Of a stretch of DNA of 24,000 nt, positions 12,960 through 20,517 are shown in pieces. A model generated the notes under the pieces. The model was not told where the DNA came from. It searched no databases and was given only the letters and a program-made list of their open reading frames with translations. The DNA comes from a virus, in IMG/VR virus record IMGVR_UViG_3300007229_000083, positions 1 through 24,000 of that record. The stretch is one strand, 5' to 3'. Numbering within the stretch: the first letter of the stretch is position 1; each line of letters opens with the position of its first letter. A program made the translations under genes and the position numbers.

Positions 12960-13322
12960 ATGGAACTGAAAAGAGATTTAGTAAAATACATTCGTGATAA
13001 AGCGAAGTCTAAGTACAAAAAGGGATGTGAATGCGAGATTTGCGGAGATACCGTAAAGCTAGACTTCCATCACTTTCACAGCTTAACTCGACTACTACAC
13101 AAATGGGTTAAGGAACAAGGCTTAGAGCCATATCTCGTACTAGAATGGCGAGAAGAATTTATTGATGAACATGACGCAGAGTTGTATGAGTATACCGCCA
13201 CGTTATGTCACAAACACCACTTACAACTACACTCTATCTATGGTAAAGACCCACTACTAAGTACTGCTACAAAGCAGGAACGTTGGGTAAGAATACAACG
13301 AGAAAAACATGGCTTGGTATGA
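12960..13322 (+). CDS. HNH endonuclease
   Basis: 120 residues from the ATG; an in-frame TTG at 12918 is rejected since it is inside the -35 box. Motifs: paired Cys C25 and C28 in CEICG, then LDFHHFHSL (H37, H38, H40), and CHKHHLQLH at 83-91, a zinc-finger HNH nuclease with C-x2-C and a second C-x2-H-type ligand set. HNH nucleases next to terminase and portal are known in many siphophages (HK97 gp74 type), where they support terminase cutting. The location fits that rather than a selfish homing gene, though the latter cannot be excluded. Very short leader with no clear Shine-Dalgarno. Overlaps the portal gene by 14 bp. Confidence 0.85.
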   Translation: MELKRDLVKYIRDKAKSKYKKGCECEICGDTVKLDFHHFHSLTRLLHKWVKEQGLEPYLVLEWREEFIDEHDAELYEYTATLCHKHHLQLHSIYGKDPLLSTATKQERWVRIQREKHGLV

Positions 13323-14499
13323 TAATATTTTAGGAAGAAAAGAAGAAGAGGATGTAAGTTTCAAACTTAATCCAATTCAACAGTATGTCCAAGAAATTAA
13401 CTCATCCAGAGAAGACCATACAGCCTACGAGAAATTCTACGAAGAACTAGAGATAGTTAATCGTGGGGTAAATATGATTGTAGATGACGTTGCTGAAATT
13501 CCTGTTCGTGTAGGCGGACCTACAAAAGGGCAAAGTGTTGTAAAAGGAATCAAACGATCTAAAGTAGACCTACTTTTAAACCTTGAGCCAAACCTGTTTC
13601 AAGATATTAGCACATTCAAACGTAACCTAATTACTGACTACTTGCTGGACGGTAATATTTTTATATACTATGATGGTGCTCATTTATACCATATTCCTGC
13701 AGATAATGTACAAATACACGCAGACGCTAAAGATTATGTAGAGAAGTATACTTATAATGATGTAGACTACTCTCCTTCAGAAATCATACACGTAAAAGAA
13801 AATTCTTTTCATAGTATGTATCGAGGAGTATCTAGATTAAAGCCTGCAGTTCGTACTATGAAGATTATTAAAGCTATGCGTAATTTTCAGGATAACTTTT
13901 TTAAGAATGGTGCAGTTCCAGGATTAGTACTTAAATCTCCAAATACTTTATCGGAGAAAATTAAAGAACGCATGATGCAGTCCTGGTCAACCAGATACAA
14001 CCCAGAGAATGGAGGTCGTAGACCTTTAATTTTAGATGGTGGTCTCGAAGTAGAGGATCTTACTAATATAAACTTTAAAGACTTAGATTTTCAAAATGCA
14101 ATTTTAGAAAACGAAAAAGTTTTAGCAAAAGCATTGGGAATCCCTTACTTAATGTTTGATTCTGGTAATAACGCTAACATTCGCCCAAATATGCGAATGT
14201 ATTATTTAGAGACTATACTTCCTATCAACCGAAAAATTAACTATGCTTTAGAGAGATTTTTTGGTTTCGAAATAAAAGAAGACACTACAGATATTCCAGC
14301 TTTGCAGCCAGAACTACGAGATCAATCCGCATACTATACATCACTAGTAAATGGCGGAATTATTACTGCAGCAGAAGCTAGAGAGCGTCTAGGTTTCGAT
14401 GAAATAGAAAATACACAAGATATCAGAATTCCTGCAAATATCGCAGGCTCTGCAGTAAATCCAGACGAAGGCGGTAGACCCGCAGAGGAAGAAGACTAA
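13309..14499 (+). CDS. Portal protein
   Basis: 396 residues, HK97-type portal length. Recognisable segments: an N-terminal region with LLLNLEPNLFQDISTFK (residues about 79-95) and DYLLDGNIFIYYDG (about 108-121); SPSEIIHVKENSF (about 153-165, the conserved 'dvIHi' strand); NFFKNGAVPGLVL (stem region, about 196-208); and ALGIPYLMFDSGNNAN (about 274-289, wing or crown). The dodecameric portal forms the DNA entry channel and docks TerL and the connector proteins. The C-terminal end is acidic (GRPAEEED). It shares one base (TAATG) with the following gene, so translation is coupled. Confidence 0.9.
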   Translation: MAWYDNILGRKEEEDVSFKLNPIQQYVQEINSSREDHTAYEKFYEELEIVNRGVNMIVDDVAEIPVRVGGPTKGQSVVKGIKRSKVDLLLNLEPNLFQDISTFKRNLITDYLLDGNIFIYYDGAHLYHIPADNVQIHADAKDYVEKYTYNDVDYSPSEIIHVKENSFHSMYRGVSRLKPAVRTMKIIKAMRNFQDNFFKNGAVPGLVLKSPNTLSEKIKERMMQSWSTRYNPENGGRRPLILDGGLEVEDLTNINFKDLDFQNAILENEKVLAKALGIPYLMFDSGNNANIRPNMRMYYLETILPINRKINYALERFFGFEIKEDTTDIPALQPELRDQSAYYTSLVNGGIITAAEARERLGFDEIENTQDIRIPANIAGSAVNPDEGGRPAEEED

Positions 14500-14813
14500 T
14501 GCCATTAACTACCCAGAGAAAGAATAATATAACAAGAACCCTTGGTTTATACTTTGCAGAAAAAGGCAAAGTTCCAAACTACTATGAGTATAGATCAGAT
14601 GGCTCTAGACCAAGAGGTATGCCACCTAAATTTATTCTAAGCAACTTCAAAAGCTGGAATAGTTTTTTAATATACATGAGTAAGGTAGAGCCTGAGTTAT
14701 GGGCTTTAGCTAACAATATTAAGCCAGAGGTAGTAGCTAAACCTACTCCCAAGCCTGCGCCTAAGGCAAAAGCTAAGCCTGCTGCAAAATCAGCAGTTAA
14801 AAAAGAGAAGTAA
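14499..14813 (+). CDS. Small protein with basic Lys-Ala-Pro tail
   Basis: The ATG overlaps the portal stop by one base. The 104-residue product has an N-terminal folded part (about 1-72) with aromatic motifs YYEYRSDGSRPRGMPPKF and NFKSWNSFLIYMSKVEPELW. That part reads like a small helix-turn-helix or homing-associated-repeat-like domain. The tail (about 73-104) is composed of Lys, Ala and Pro repeats and resembles histone H1-type tails. A gene between portal and protease could be a head-assembly factor or an internal DNA-associated protein. I do not recognise a named family. It ends one base before the next ATG. Confidence 0.55.
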   Translation: MPLTTQRKNNITRTLGLYFAEKGKVPNYYEYRSDGSRPRGMPPKFILSNFKSWNSFLIYMSKVEPELWALANNIKPEVVAKPTPKPAPKAKAKPAAKSAVKKEK

Positions 14814-14814
14814 T

Positions 14815-16896
14815 ATGGATAAAATCTTACATGTAGCCTCTATGTTCAAGTCTCAGGAAAATGATGACGGCAGCGTAATGATACGAGGTATGGCTAGCAC
14901 TAACCATTCTGACCGAGCTGGAGATGTAATCTCTAAAGAGGCTTGGGAAAAAGGTGGTTTAGAAAATTTTAAAAATAACCCTGTAATACTATTTAATCAT
15001 GACTATGATAAACCTATTGGTCGTGCTACAGGAGTTAGAGTAACAGAGAATGGACTAGAGTTAGAAGCAAAGATTAGTAAATCTGCTCCTGCTCATGTCT
15101 GTGAACTAGTAAAAGACGGTGTTCTTGGGGCCTTTTCCGTTGGTTTCAAAGTCAAGGATGCTGATTATATAAAAGAAACTGACGGATTATTGATTAAGGA
15201 TGCTGAGTTGTTTGAAGTATCGGTTGTATCGGTACCATGCAATCAAGCAGCTACTTTTTCTCTCGCGAAATCGTTTGACTCTGAAGAAGAGTACAATGAG
15301 TTCAAGAAAACTTTCACCAATCGTGTAGATCTAACAGGTCAGTCTCTGACCAAAGAAGATGAAATATCATCCAACCTGGTTAGTGATGCACCTACAAGCT
15401 CCGAGAAATCGGAAAAACAGGAGATCAAAATGGATACTAATGAATCCGGAATCGACTTGGAAGCATTTGCTAAGAAAGTAGCTGAAGAAACTGCTGCTAA
15501 AATTGCAATGAAACAAGCCGAACAAAAAGCCGCTGATGTAGCGGAACAAAAAGCTGCTGCTGACGCAGTAGAACAAAAAGCAGCTGAAAAAGCTGCAGTA
15601 GAAAGCACAATCCGTACTGGTATTGAAACTGGTGCAGATCGCTTAGTTGCTGACATGGAAGCTGATTTTGCAAAAGCAAAAGATTCTGAAATTCAAGAGA
15701 TTACTAAAAAGTATGAAGCTCAAGTAGCTGAAAAAGCTGCTGAGTTAGAAGCTATGCGTAAAAGCAAGCGTGACTTTTCTGGTCGTAAATCTGGCGATGT
15801 TTCTGCATGGGGCAACGACTTTTTACAAGCTAAAATCCTTGGCGCTATCACTGGCAAAGGCATGGAAACTCAATTCGCAAAAGATCTTATGGAAAAAGCT
15901 GGTTTAGATATTACTTATACTGGTGCAGGTTCATTAGGTATTGACTCTAGCGTTATCTCTTCTTTCACAGAAGCTGTTCGTTTAGAGCAACGTGTTGCTG
16001 GTTTATTCCGTGAAATTGCAGTTACTTCTGGTGCAACTGTATTACCTATCGCTCCTGATACTGGTTTCGCTACTTTTAGTGCTACTGGTATTCAAGATAC
16101 TGATAACACTATCATTAATAGTGTAGCTGGCGGAACAGGCGCATATGCAACTACTCAAGTTATCTTACGTGCATTCCGTTTAGTAGCAGGTACTTTCCTT
16201 AGCAACGATACTGATGAGCAAACTATCATCGCTATGTTGCCAATGATTCAATCAGCTCTTGTACGTTCACACGCCAAAGCGATGGACAAAATGTGTTTAG
16301 TTGGTAACTCTTCAACTACTGTAGAAAATGGTCTAGTAGGTCATGACGGTGTTGATACAGTAACTGGCGCTTATGGCGTTGCACCTACTGGTGACGTTGA
16401 TACTGCAACCGCTGACGCTCAAGTAGCAATTGATGCTTCTGCTGCTGGTCAAGAAATCACTGCAAATGGCTTGTTAGCAATGCGTCAAGACATGGGTAAA
16501 TTTGGTATGAATCCTCAAGATGTAGCTTACATCTTACCTACTGATGGCTACTTACAGCTTATCGATGGTCCTGGATTTACTGATGTATCAGAAGTTGGCG
16601 ATGCTTTAGCGTCTAAAATCTCTGGTTTAATCGGTACTGTATACGGTTCTCCTGTTATTGCTTCTGACGTTCTTGCTAGTAACTTGAATGCTAGTGGTGA
16701 CGTAGCCACTACCGCTGCTGCTGCAGTTAACGTAAATAACTATGTTATTCCACGTTTAGGTGGTGTTAACATCGAGTCTGAGTACCAAGTTGCTAACCAA
16801 CGCACAGCGTTGATTGCTTCTCAGTCTGTTGGTTTCAATCAAATTGAAGCTGGCACTGCTGGTAACCGACCTGTAGTACGTGCATCGTACGCATAA
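14815..16896 (+). CDS. Prohead protease - scaffold - major capsid protein fusion
   Basis: One uninterrupted 693-residue frame. Residues 1-150 are an HK97-family prohead serine protease: H62 in LFNHDYDKPIG, S108 in GAFSVGF, and E134 in ELFEVSVVSVPCN. Residues about 206-322 form an Ala/Glu/Lys-rich coiled coil equivalent to the HK97 delta (scaffold) domain. Residues from about 325 are an HK97-fold capsid subunit (for example SVISSFTEAVRLEQRVAGLF, then TSGATVLPIAPDTGF). In HK97 these are separate genes 4 and 5; fusions are known in some phages. A strong internal ribosome site (AGGAGA, 15419-15424) and ATG 15430 could produce scaffold-capsid protein alone (488 aa). Codon use becomes more uniform in the capsid part, as in highly expressed genes. 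Cleavage near RDFSGRK/SGDVSAW is my guess. Confidence 0.9.
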   Translation: MDKILHVASMFKSQENDDGSVMIRGMASTNHSDRAGDVISKEAWEKGGLENFKNNPVILFNHDYDKPIGRATGVRVTENGLELEAKISKSAPAHVCELVKDGVLGAFSVGFKVKDADYIKETDGLLIKDAELFEVSVVSVPCNQAATFSLAKSFDSEEEYNEFKKTFTNRVDLTGQSLTKEDEISSNLVSDAPTSSEKSEKQEIKMDTNESGIDLEAFAKKVAEETAAKIAMKQAEQKAADVAEQKAAADAVEQKAAEKAAVESTIRTGIETGADRLVADMEADFAKAKDSEIQEITKKYEAQVAEKAAELEAMRKSKRDFSGRKSGDVSAWGNDFLQAKILGAITGKGMETQFAKDLMEKAGLDITYTGAGSLGIDSSVISSFTEAVRLEQRVAGLFREIAVTSGATVLPIAPDTGFATFSATGIQDTDNTIINSVAGGTGAYATTQVILRAFRLVAGTFLSNDTDEQTIIAMLPMIQSALVRSHAKAMDKMCLVGNSSTTVENGLVGHDGVDTVTGAYGVAPTGDVDTATADAQVAIDASAAGQEITANGLLAMRQDMGKFGMNPQDVAYILPTDGYLQLIDGPGFTDVSEVGDALASKISGLIGTVYGSPVIASDVLASNLNASGDVATTAAAAVNVNNYVIPRLGGVNIESEYQVANQRTALIASQSVGFNQIEAGTAGNRPVVRASYA
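15400..15432 (+). promoter_or_regulatory. Internal ribosome site with GNRA hairpin before capsid start
   Basis: TCCGA-GAAA-TCGGA (15400-15413) is a perfect 5-bp stem with a GNRA tetraloop. Five bases later comes AGGAGA (15419-15424), then a 5-nt gap, then in-frame ATG (15430-15432, Met206 of the fusion). Another perfect dyad, GGTCAG-tct-CTGACC, lies at 15337-15351. This start falls exactly at the junction between the protease and the coiled-coil scaffold, which supports real use. Confidence 0.65.
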
Positions 16897-16912
16897 TAGT
16901 AGTAATACTAAT

Positions 16913-16946
16913 AACTTCGGGGTGGTTCGCCGCCCCCAAGTTTTTA
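16913..16946 (+). terminator. UUCG-loop terminator after the capsid gene
   Basis: GGGGTGG-TTCG-CCGCCCC (16919-16936), extended by AACTT/AAGTT (16913-16917 with 16938-16942) across a C-C mismatch, then TTTTT. It is a textbook intrinsic terminator with a stable UUCG tetraloop 16 bp after the capsid stop. Readthrough must feed the connector genes, since no good promoter follows. Confidence 0.88.
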
Positions 16947-16962
16947 TTAATGGACTTATAAT

Positions 16963-17535
16963 ATGGCAAATTTAATAACACTAACCGAATATAAAGAGCT
17001 TGAGGGCATTTCAAATACTCAGCATGACGCTCGCACGGAAGTTATTATCTCGTCTGTGAGTCAATTAATAAAAACTTATTGTGGAAACAGTATTATAGAT
17101 CATTATAGCGGTTCCAATAAGGTAGAGACCATTTCTGTAAACTACGGTACAAACGCAATTCAGTTAACGGAAAGCCCAATTGTTACAATTGTAACTGTAC
17201 AGGAGCGTACCGAAATTGGAGGCACTTATACTACTTTATCTAATACTGATGATGTAGAGTTAGACGCTGCTACAGACACATTGTATAGAGTTTCTGGCGG
17301 TCATTATCAAAACTGGAAACAAGGCATTAACTCCGTTAAAGTTACTTACGCTGCAGGATATAACTCAACCCCTGCAGATTTGTTACTGGCAGTAGCAGAT
17401 ACAGTAACTTATTATCTTAAAGGTGAGCACAAAGAGCGCAAGACTATTAAAGGCGCTACTATACAGAATGCTCGCAGCGATATATCTTTTCCAGACCACA
17501 TTAAAAGAGTACTCGACCTTTACAGGACGCACTAG
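16963..17535 (+). CDS. Head-tail connector protein (gp6-like)
   Basis: 190 residues. The N-terminal helix region (ITLTEYKELEGISNTQHDAR, then ISSVSQLIKTYCGNSI) is the typical start of the gp6/gp15-like head-tail connectors. These bind the portal ring and extend the DNA channel. Central beta strands follow (QLTESPIVTIVTVQER) and a helical C-terminus (ADLLLAVADTVTYYLKGEH) matches the family layout. No clear Shine-Dalgarno before the ATG; a TATAAT directly before it has no matching -35. Its stop overlaps the start of the next gene (TAGTG). Confidence 0.8.
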   Translation: MANLITLTEYKELEGISNTQHDARTEVIISSVSQLIKTYCGNSIIDHYSGSNKVETISVNYGTNAIQLTESPIVTIVTVQERTEIGGTYTTLSNTDDVELDAATDTLYRVSGGHYQNWKQGINSVKVTYAAGYNSTPADLLLAVADTVTYYLKGEHKERKTIKGATIQNARSDISFPDHIKRVLDLYRTH

Positions 17536-18836
17536 TGAGTAGAGCTAGTCAGCAAAAGTTTCTTGAAAAGCTGAATAAAGAGTTGTCCCGTAGTTCTACT
17601 GAATACCGAAAGAATACAGCCAATTATCAGGCTCACTCTTTCACAGTAACTAGAAAAGGTCTTAGGCGGGCTTTAACTCTGGTGCTACAAAACCAGTTTA
17701 CCGATATAAGTAAGTCCGATGTAGATACTATACTGACATTGCTTGAACCAGATGTTCGAAAGCTGATAAAACATATTGGTACCGATATTAAAAGAATAGC
17801 GGGCAAAGACCCCAGTGTTCGATTGCATACTTTTACCACTGCTAAGATTGTCGCTTCCTTTGATGCCAAGACAACTAACCGATATGCAAAGATATATAGC
17901 ACATATAAGCAACAGATTAAGATAATTGCTTCGCATTTTTCTAAGTCGGTAAAAATAGTATTGGGCAAAAAGACAGAAATGCAGGCAGGTGACATATTCA
18001 ACCTAGAGCATGGACACTTAGAAGGTATTGTAGAGTCGCAAGTACGAGACGCAATAGACAACTCCGTACTTGATGATAGTCAACGATCTAAGTCTGTTAT
18101 AATAAAGTTCTTTAAGAAACGAAAGATAGACCTTAAAGTTGTACGAGATACCAAAACAGATCAGATGAACGTTTTCATAGGTTCTGCCGTAGATAATAAA
18201 CAAGAGGGCGGTATCTCAAAGAATAGAAAGGCGGATCTCAAAAAGACTTTAAATAAGGCAATACAAGAGTTAGCAGATGGTGGATACTTTACAGAGTTAA
18301 AAGGCTCAGACTCTTTTAAACAGATAAAAGAAAAACAAGCAAAAAATGCAGTATTAAAATCTTTTAAAGGGAAAAAGAACCATAAAGTTTCTAAACTAGA
18401 AGAGGTTAAGCACTCTACAACAGTTGCAAAGATGAATAGCGCTGGAAAAGGTGCTGTAACTTCTGCTGCTTTAAAACGTAAAAGACTGAAAAAAGCCAAA
18501 AAGAATCAAGGCGTATCTTCAACCCCTTTACAGCTAATTGCTTCTTTAAATAAAGCATTGCCAGAGAAAATTAGAGAGAACATGAATGAGCCTGCCCTAC
18601 AGAATCGCACAGGTAGATTTTCAAACAGCGTCAAAGTTACTGACATAGCAACCACAAAAACGGGGTTGCCAAGCATAGGATACACGTACCGCAGAGACCC
18701 ATATGAGGTATTCGAGGCTAGTAGCGGTTCCAGGTTTGCAGATTCAGACCGAGACCCGAGAAAGTTAATAGATAAGTCTATAAGAGACATAGCATCAAAA
18801 CTTGCGATTGGCAGATTCTTTACTAGGAGAACATAA
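17535..18836 (+). CDS. Large basic neck/structural protein with gp10-like C-terminus
   Basis: GTG start sharing one base with the upstream stop. 433 residues, Lys-rich, mostly helical. The last 90 residues or so (from about 350: NEPALQNRTGRFSNSVKV, IGYTYRRDPYEVFE) resemble the HK97 gp10-like/neck family motif in which 'RTGRFxxSVxV' precedes a Y.....P.E.F segment. The N-terminal 330 residues contain long helices and a basic Lys-rich stretch (about 255-325) that I cannot assign; they may be a virion or DNA-binding extension. Between connector and tail terminator, the expected role is head closure or tail joining. It is much longer than usual gp10-like proteins (about 120-180 aa), so the N-terminal extension is notable. 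Confidence 0.6.
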   Translation: MSRASQQKFLEKLNKELSRSSTEYRKNTANYQAHSFTVTRKGLRRALTLVLQNQFTDISKSDVDTILTLLEPDVRKLIKHIGTDIKRIAGKDPSVRLHTFTTAKIVASFDAKTTNRYAKIYSTYKQQIKIIASHFSKSVKIVLGKKTEMQAGDIFNLEHGHLEGIVESQVRDAIDNSVLDDSQRSKSVIIKFFKKRKIDLKVVRDTKTDQMNVFIGSAVDNKQEGGISKNRKADLKKTLNKAIQELADGGYFTELKGSDSFKQIKEKQAKNAVLKSFKGKKNHKVSKLEEVKHSTTVAKMNSAGKGAVTSAALKRKRLKKAKKNQGVSSTPLQLIASLNKALPEKIRENMNEPALQNRTGRFSNSVKVTDIATTKTGLPSIGYTYRRDPYEVFEASSGSRFADSDRDPRKLIDKSIRDIASKLAIGRFFTRRT

Positions 18837-19288
18837 TGACTACAAGAACTTATACAACTAGAAGAAGCGCCATAGTAACTGCTCTAGCAGAACAATTAAA
18901 AGCTATAGATGGTACAGGGACTTTCTTGACCAATCTATTCGATAACGTAAGTCCTAGACTATTGTTTTGGGATGAAGTTACTGACTTTCCTGCGGTCCAC
19001 CTAAACGCAGGACAAGAAACCAGAGAATACCAAGGCGGTGGATACAAAGATAGATTTCTAACTATAACTGTTAGATGCTACGTAGACGAAGAAAACGCGC
19101 AAGATGCGCTAGCTGCAGTTATGGAAGATGTAGAGACAGTAGTAGAGAATAATTCTAGACTACTATATACGGACGCTCAAGGCAGTACACATTACACACA
19201 CCAAATCTCTCTCCTTAGTATAGATACTGACGAGGGCGTACTAGAGCCACTAGGAGTAGGAGAACTACAAATAGAGGTTCGATATTAG
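18836..19288 (+). CDS. Tail terminator-like protein
   Basis: The ATG overlaps the previous stop (TAATG). 150 residues: an N-terminal helix (TRRSAIVTALAEQLKAIDG), the strand FPAVHLNAGQETREYQGGG, then DRFLTITVRCYVDEENAQDA and a helix LAAVMEDVETVVENN. The end is TDEGVLEPLGVGELQIEVRY. This order matches the tail-terminator/minor tail U-like fold that caps the tail tube and joins it to the head. In many aquatic siphophages a protein with 'ETREYQxGG...TDEGVLxPxGVGE' stands just before the tail-tube gene, as here. Confidence in a tail-completion role is good; the exact subfamily is from memory. Confidence 0.75.
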   Translation: MTTRTYTTRRSAIVTALAEQLKAIDGTGTFLTNLFDNVSPRLLFWDEVTDFPAVHLNAGQETREYQGGGYKDRFLTITVRCYVDEENAQDALAAVMEDVETVVENNSRLLYTDAQGSTHYTHQISLLSIDTDEGVLEPLGVGELQIEVRY

Positions 19289-19351
19289 AAACTACTAACA
19301 CGAACAGATGTTCACGCTTAGTTCTTTCAAGAGTTCCATAGGAGAATAACT

Positions 19352-20464
19352 ATGTCAATTTTTATGAGTAGAGACGTAAAACTATACGTTTCCGGGATCA
19401 GCAGCCAAGTTTGGGAAATCCCAGTATTAGAGGGCTATTCGTTCTCTCAATCAACAAACACAGCAGAAGTTACTTTATCAGAAGCAACTGGTGCAACTGG
19501 AGTTAGTCGCCGAGGCAGAAAGATGTTTAATAACTCTTTAGCCCCTGTAGAGTTCTCTTTTTCGACTTATGCTAGACCTTTTAAAGGTACTGCAGCTTAC
19601 GCTAAAGCAGCTGGCGATACCGACAACGATATCCACGCCGTAGAAGAAATTCTTTGGGGCTTGTTGCTAGGTGCAGACACTTGGACAGCCGGTGATATGA
19701 AACGTGGCTCATCTGCAGTTTCTACCTCAGATGGTACCGACTTGAACATTGAGTTTGCTCAGTCTAATGTACCAACCTTGGCTTCTGGAGTTGTATTAAC
19801 GTTTGTAATCCCTAATGAATCAGGTAGTGGCTCTATGGCTTATGAAATCAACGGTGCTGCTTTCAACGAAGCAAGTATTGATTTTGATATCGAAGGCATT
19901 GCAACAATTAACTGGTCGGGCATGGGCACTACTATTACTGAAGGGTCTGCTCCAACAACAACTATAGATGAGAAGATTACAAGCACAAGCAACTTTATCC
20001 AAAACAGATTAAGTACTTTGGCTCTAACTGCATCTGCAAGTGAATCAATCTTAGGTTCTTACAACTTGGTCTTAACCGGCGGAAACATTACAGTTTCTAA
20101 TAACCTTACTTTCTTAACTCCAGAAGAGTTAGGCGTTGTTAATAAGCCTATTGGCCATGTTACAGGAACTCGAAGTGTTTCAGGTTCTTTAACTTGTTAC
20201 TTGGATGATGCTGCGGCTGGATCTGCAGACTTGTTTGAAGATTTAACTCTTTCAACAGGTAAGATCACCAATGAGTTTGACTTAACTGTTAATATCGGTG
20301 GCACAACTTCAGCCACTCCTAGATTGCGTTTTCAGTGTAACCACTCACACTTCCAGATTCCACAACATAGTTTCGACGATGTTGTATCTGTAGAGGCTAC
20401 CTTTGATGCACTTCCTCAGTTCATTGACGGCACTGACGAGTGTTCAATCGCTTACTTCGCTTAA
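19352..20464 (+). CDS. Major tail (tube) protein
   Basis: AGGAGA (19340-19345) gives a strong ribosome site. The 370-residue product is beta-rich, Thr/Ser/Gly-rich and ends with a short aromatic tail (IAYFA). Features: VKLYVSG near the start, a central APVEFSFSTYARPF (about 64-77), VEEILWGLLLG (about 96-106), INWSGMG (about 185-191), NFIQNRLST at 214-222, and VSNNLTFLTPEELG from 248. It sits between the tail-terminator gene and a paralogue and is followed by a strong terminator, as expected for an abundant tail-tube subunit. The 63-bp gap upstream holds GAACA-ga-TGTTC (19303-19314) but no clear promoter. Confidence 0.8.
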   Translation: MSIFMSRDVKLYVSGISSQVWEIPVLEGYSFSQSTNTAEVTLSEATGATGVSRRGRKMFNNSLAPVEFSFSTYARPFKGTAAYAKAAGDTDNDIHAVEEILWGLLLGADTWTAGDMKRGSSAVSTSDGTDLNIEFAQSNVPTLASGVVLTFVIPNESGSGSMAYEINGAAFNEASIDFDIEGIATINWSGMGTTITEGSAPTTTIDEKITSTSNFIQNRLSTLALTASASESILGSYNLVLTGGNITVSNNLTFLTPEELGVVNKPIGHVTGTRSVSGSLTCYLDDAAAGSADLFEDLTLSTGKITNEFDLTVNIGGTTSATPRLRFQCNHSHFQIPQHSFDDVVSVEATFDALPQFIDGTDECSIAYFA

Positions 20465-20482
20465 TAACTAAGTAGTAACAGC

Positions 20483-20506
20483 AAGGGGCTTCGGCCCCTT
20501 TCTTTG
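20483..20506 (+). terminator. UUCG-loop terminator after the tail-tube gene
   Basis: AAGGGGC (20483-20489), TTCG loop, GCCCCTT (20494-20500), then TCTTT: a perfect 7-bp stem with a UUCG loop and a short, interrupted U-tract. It lies just before the tail-tube paralogue, so it would act as an attenuator, reducing that gene relative to the main tube protein. Confidence 0.82.
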
Positions 20507-20517
20507 GAATATAGAAT

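Noticed and set aside
12960-13322. HNH gene as a recent homing insertion
   Set aside because: Its overlap with the portal gene, its own promoter and its classical packaging location favour a resident role; no duplicated flanks are visible.
15339-15679. Leftward open frames rich in Ala/Ser/Phe or Leu/Gln
   Set aside because: They are the reverse complement of the repetitive Ala-Glu-Lys scaffold codons of the capsid fusion.
16940-16962. Promoter using TATAAT at 16957-16962
   Set aside because: No -35-like hexamer at 16-18 bp upstream (that position falls in the terminator stem), and it abuts the ATG.
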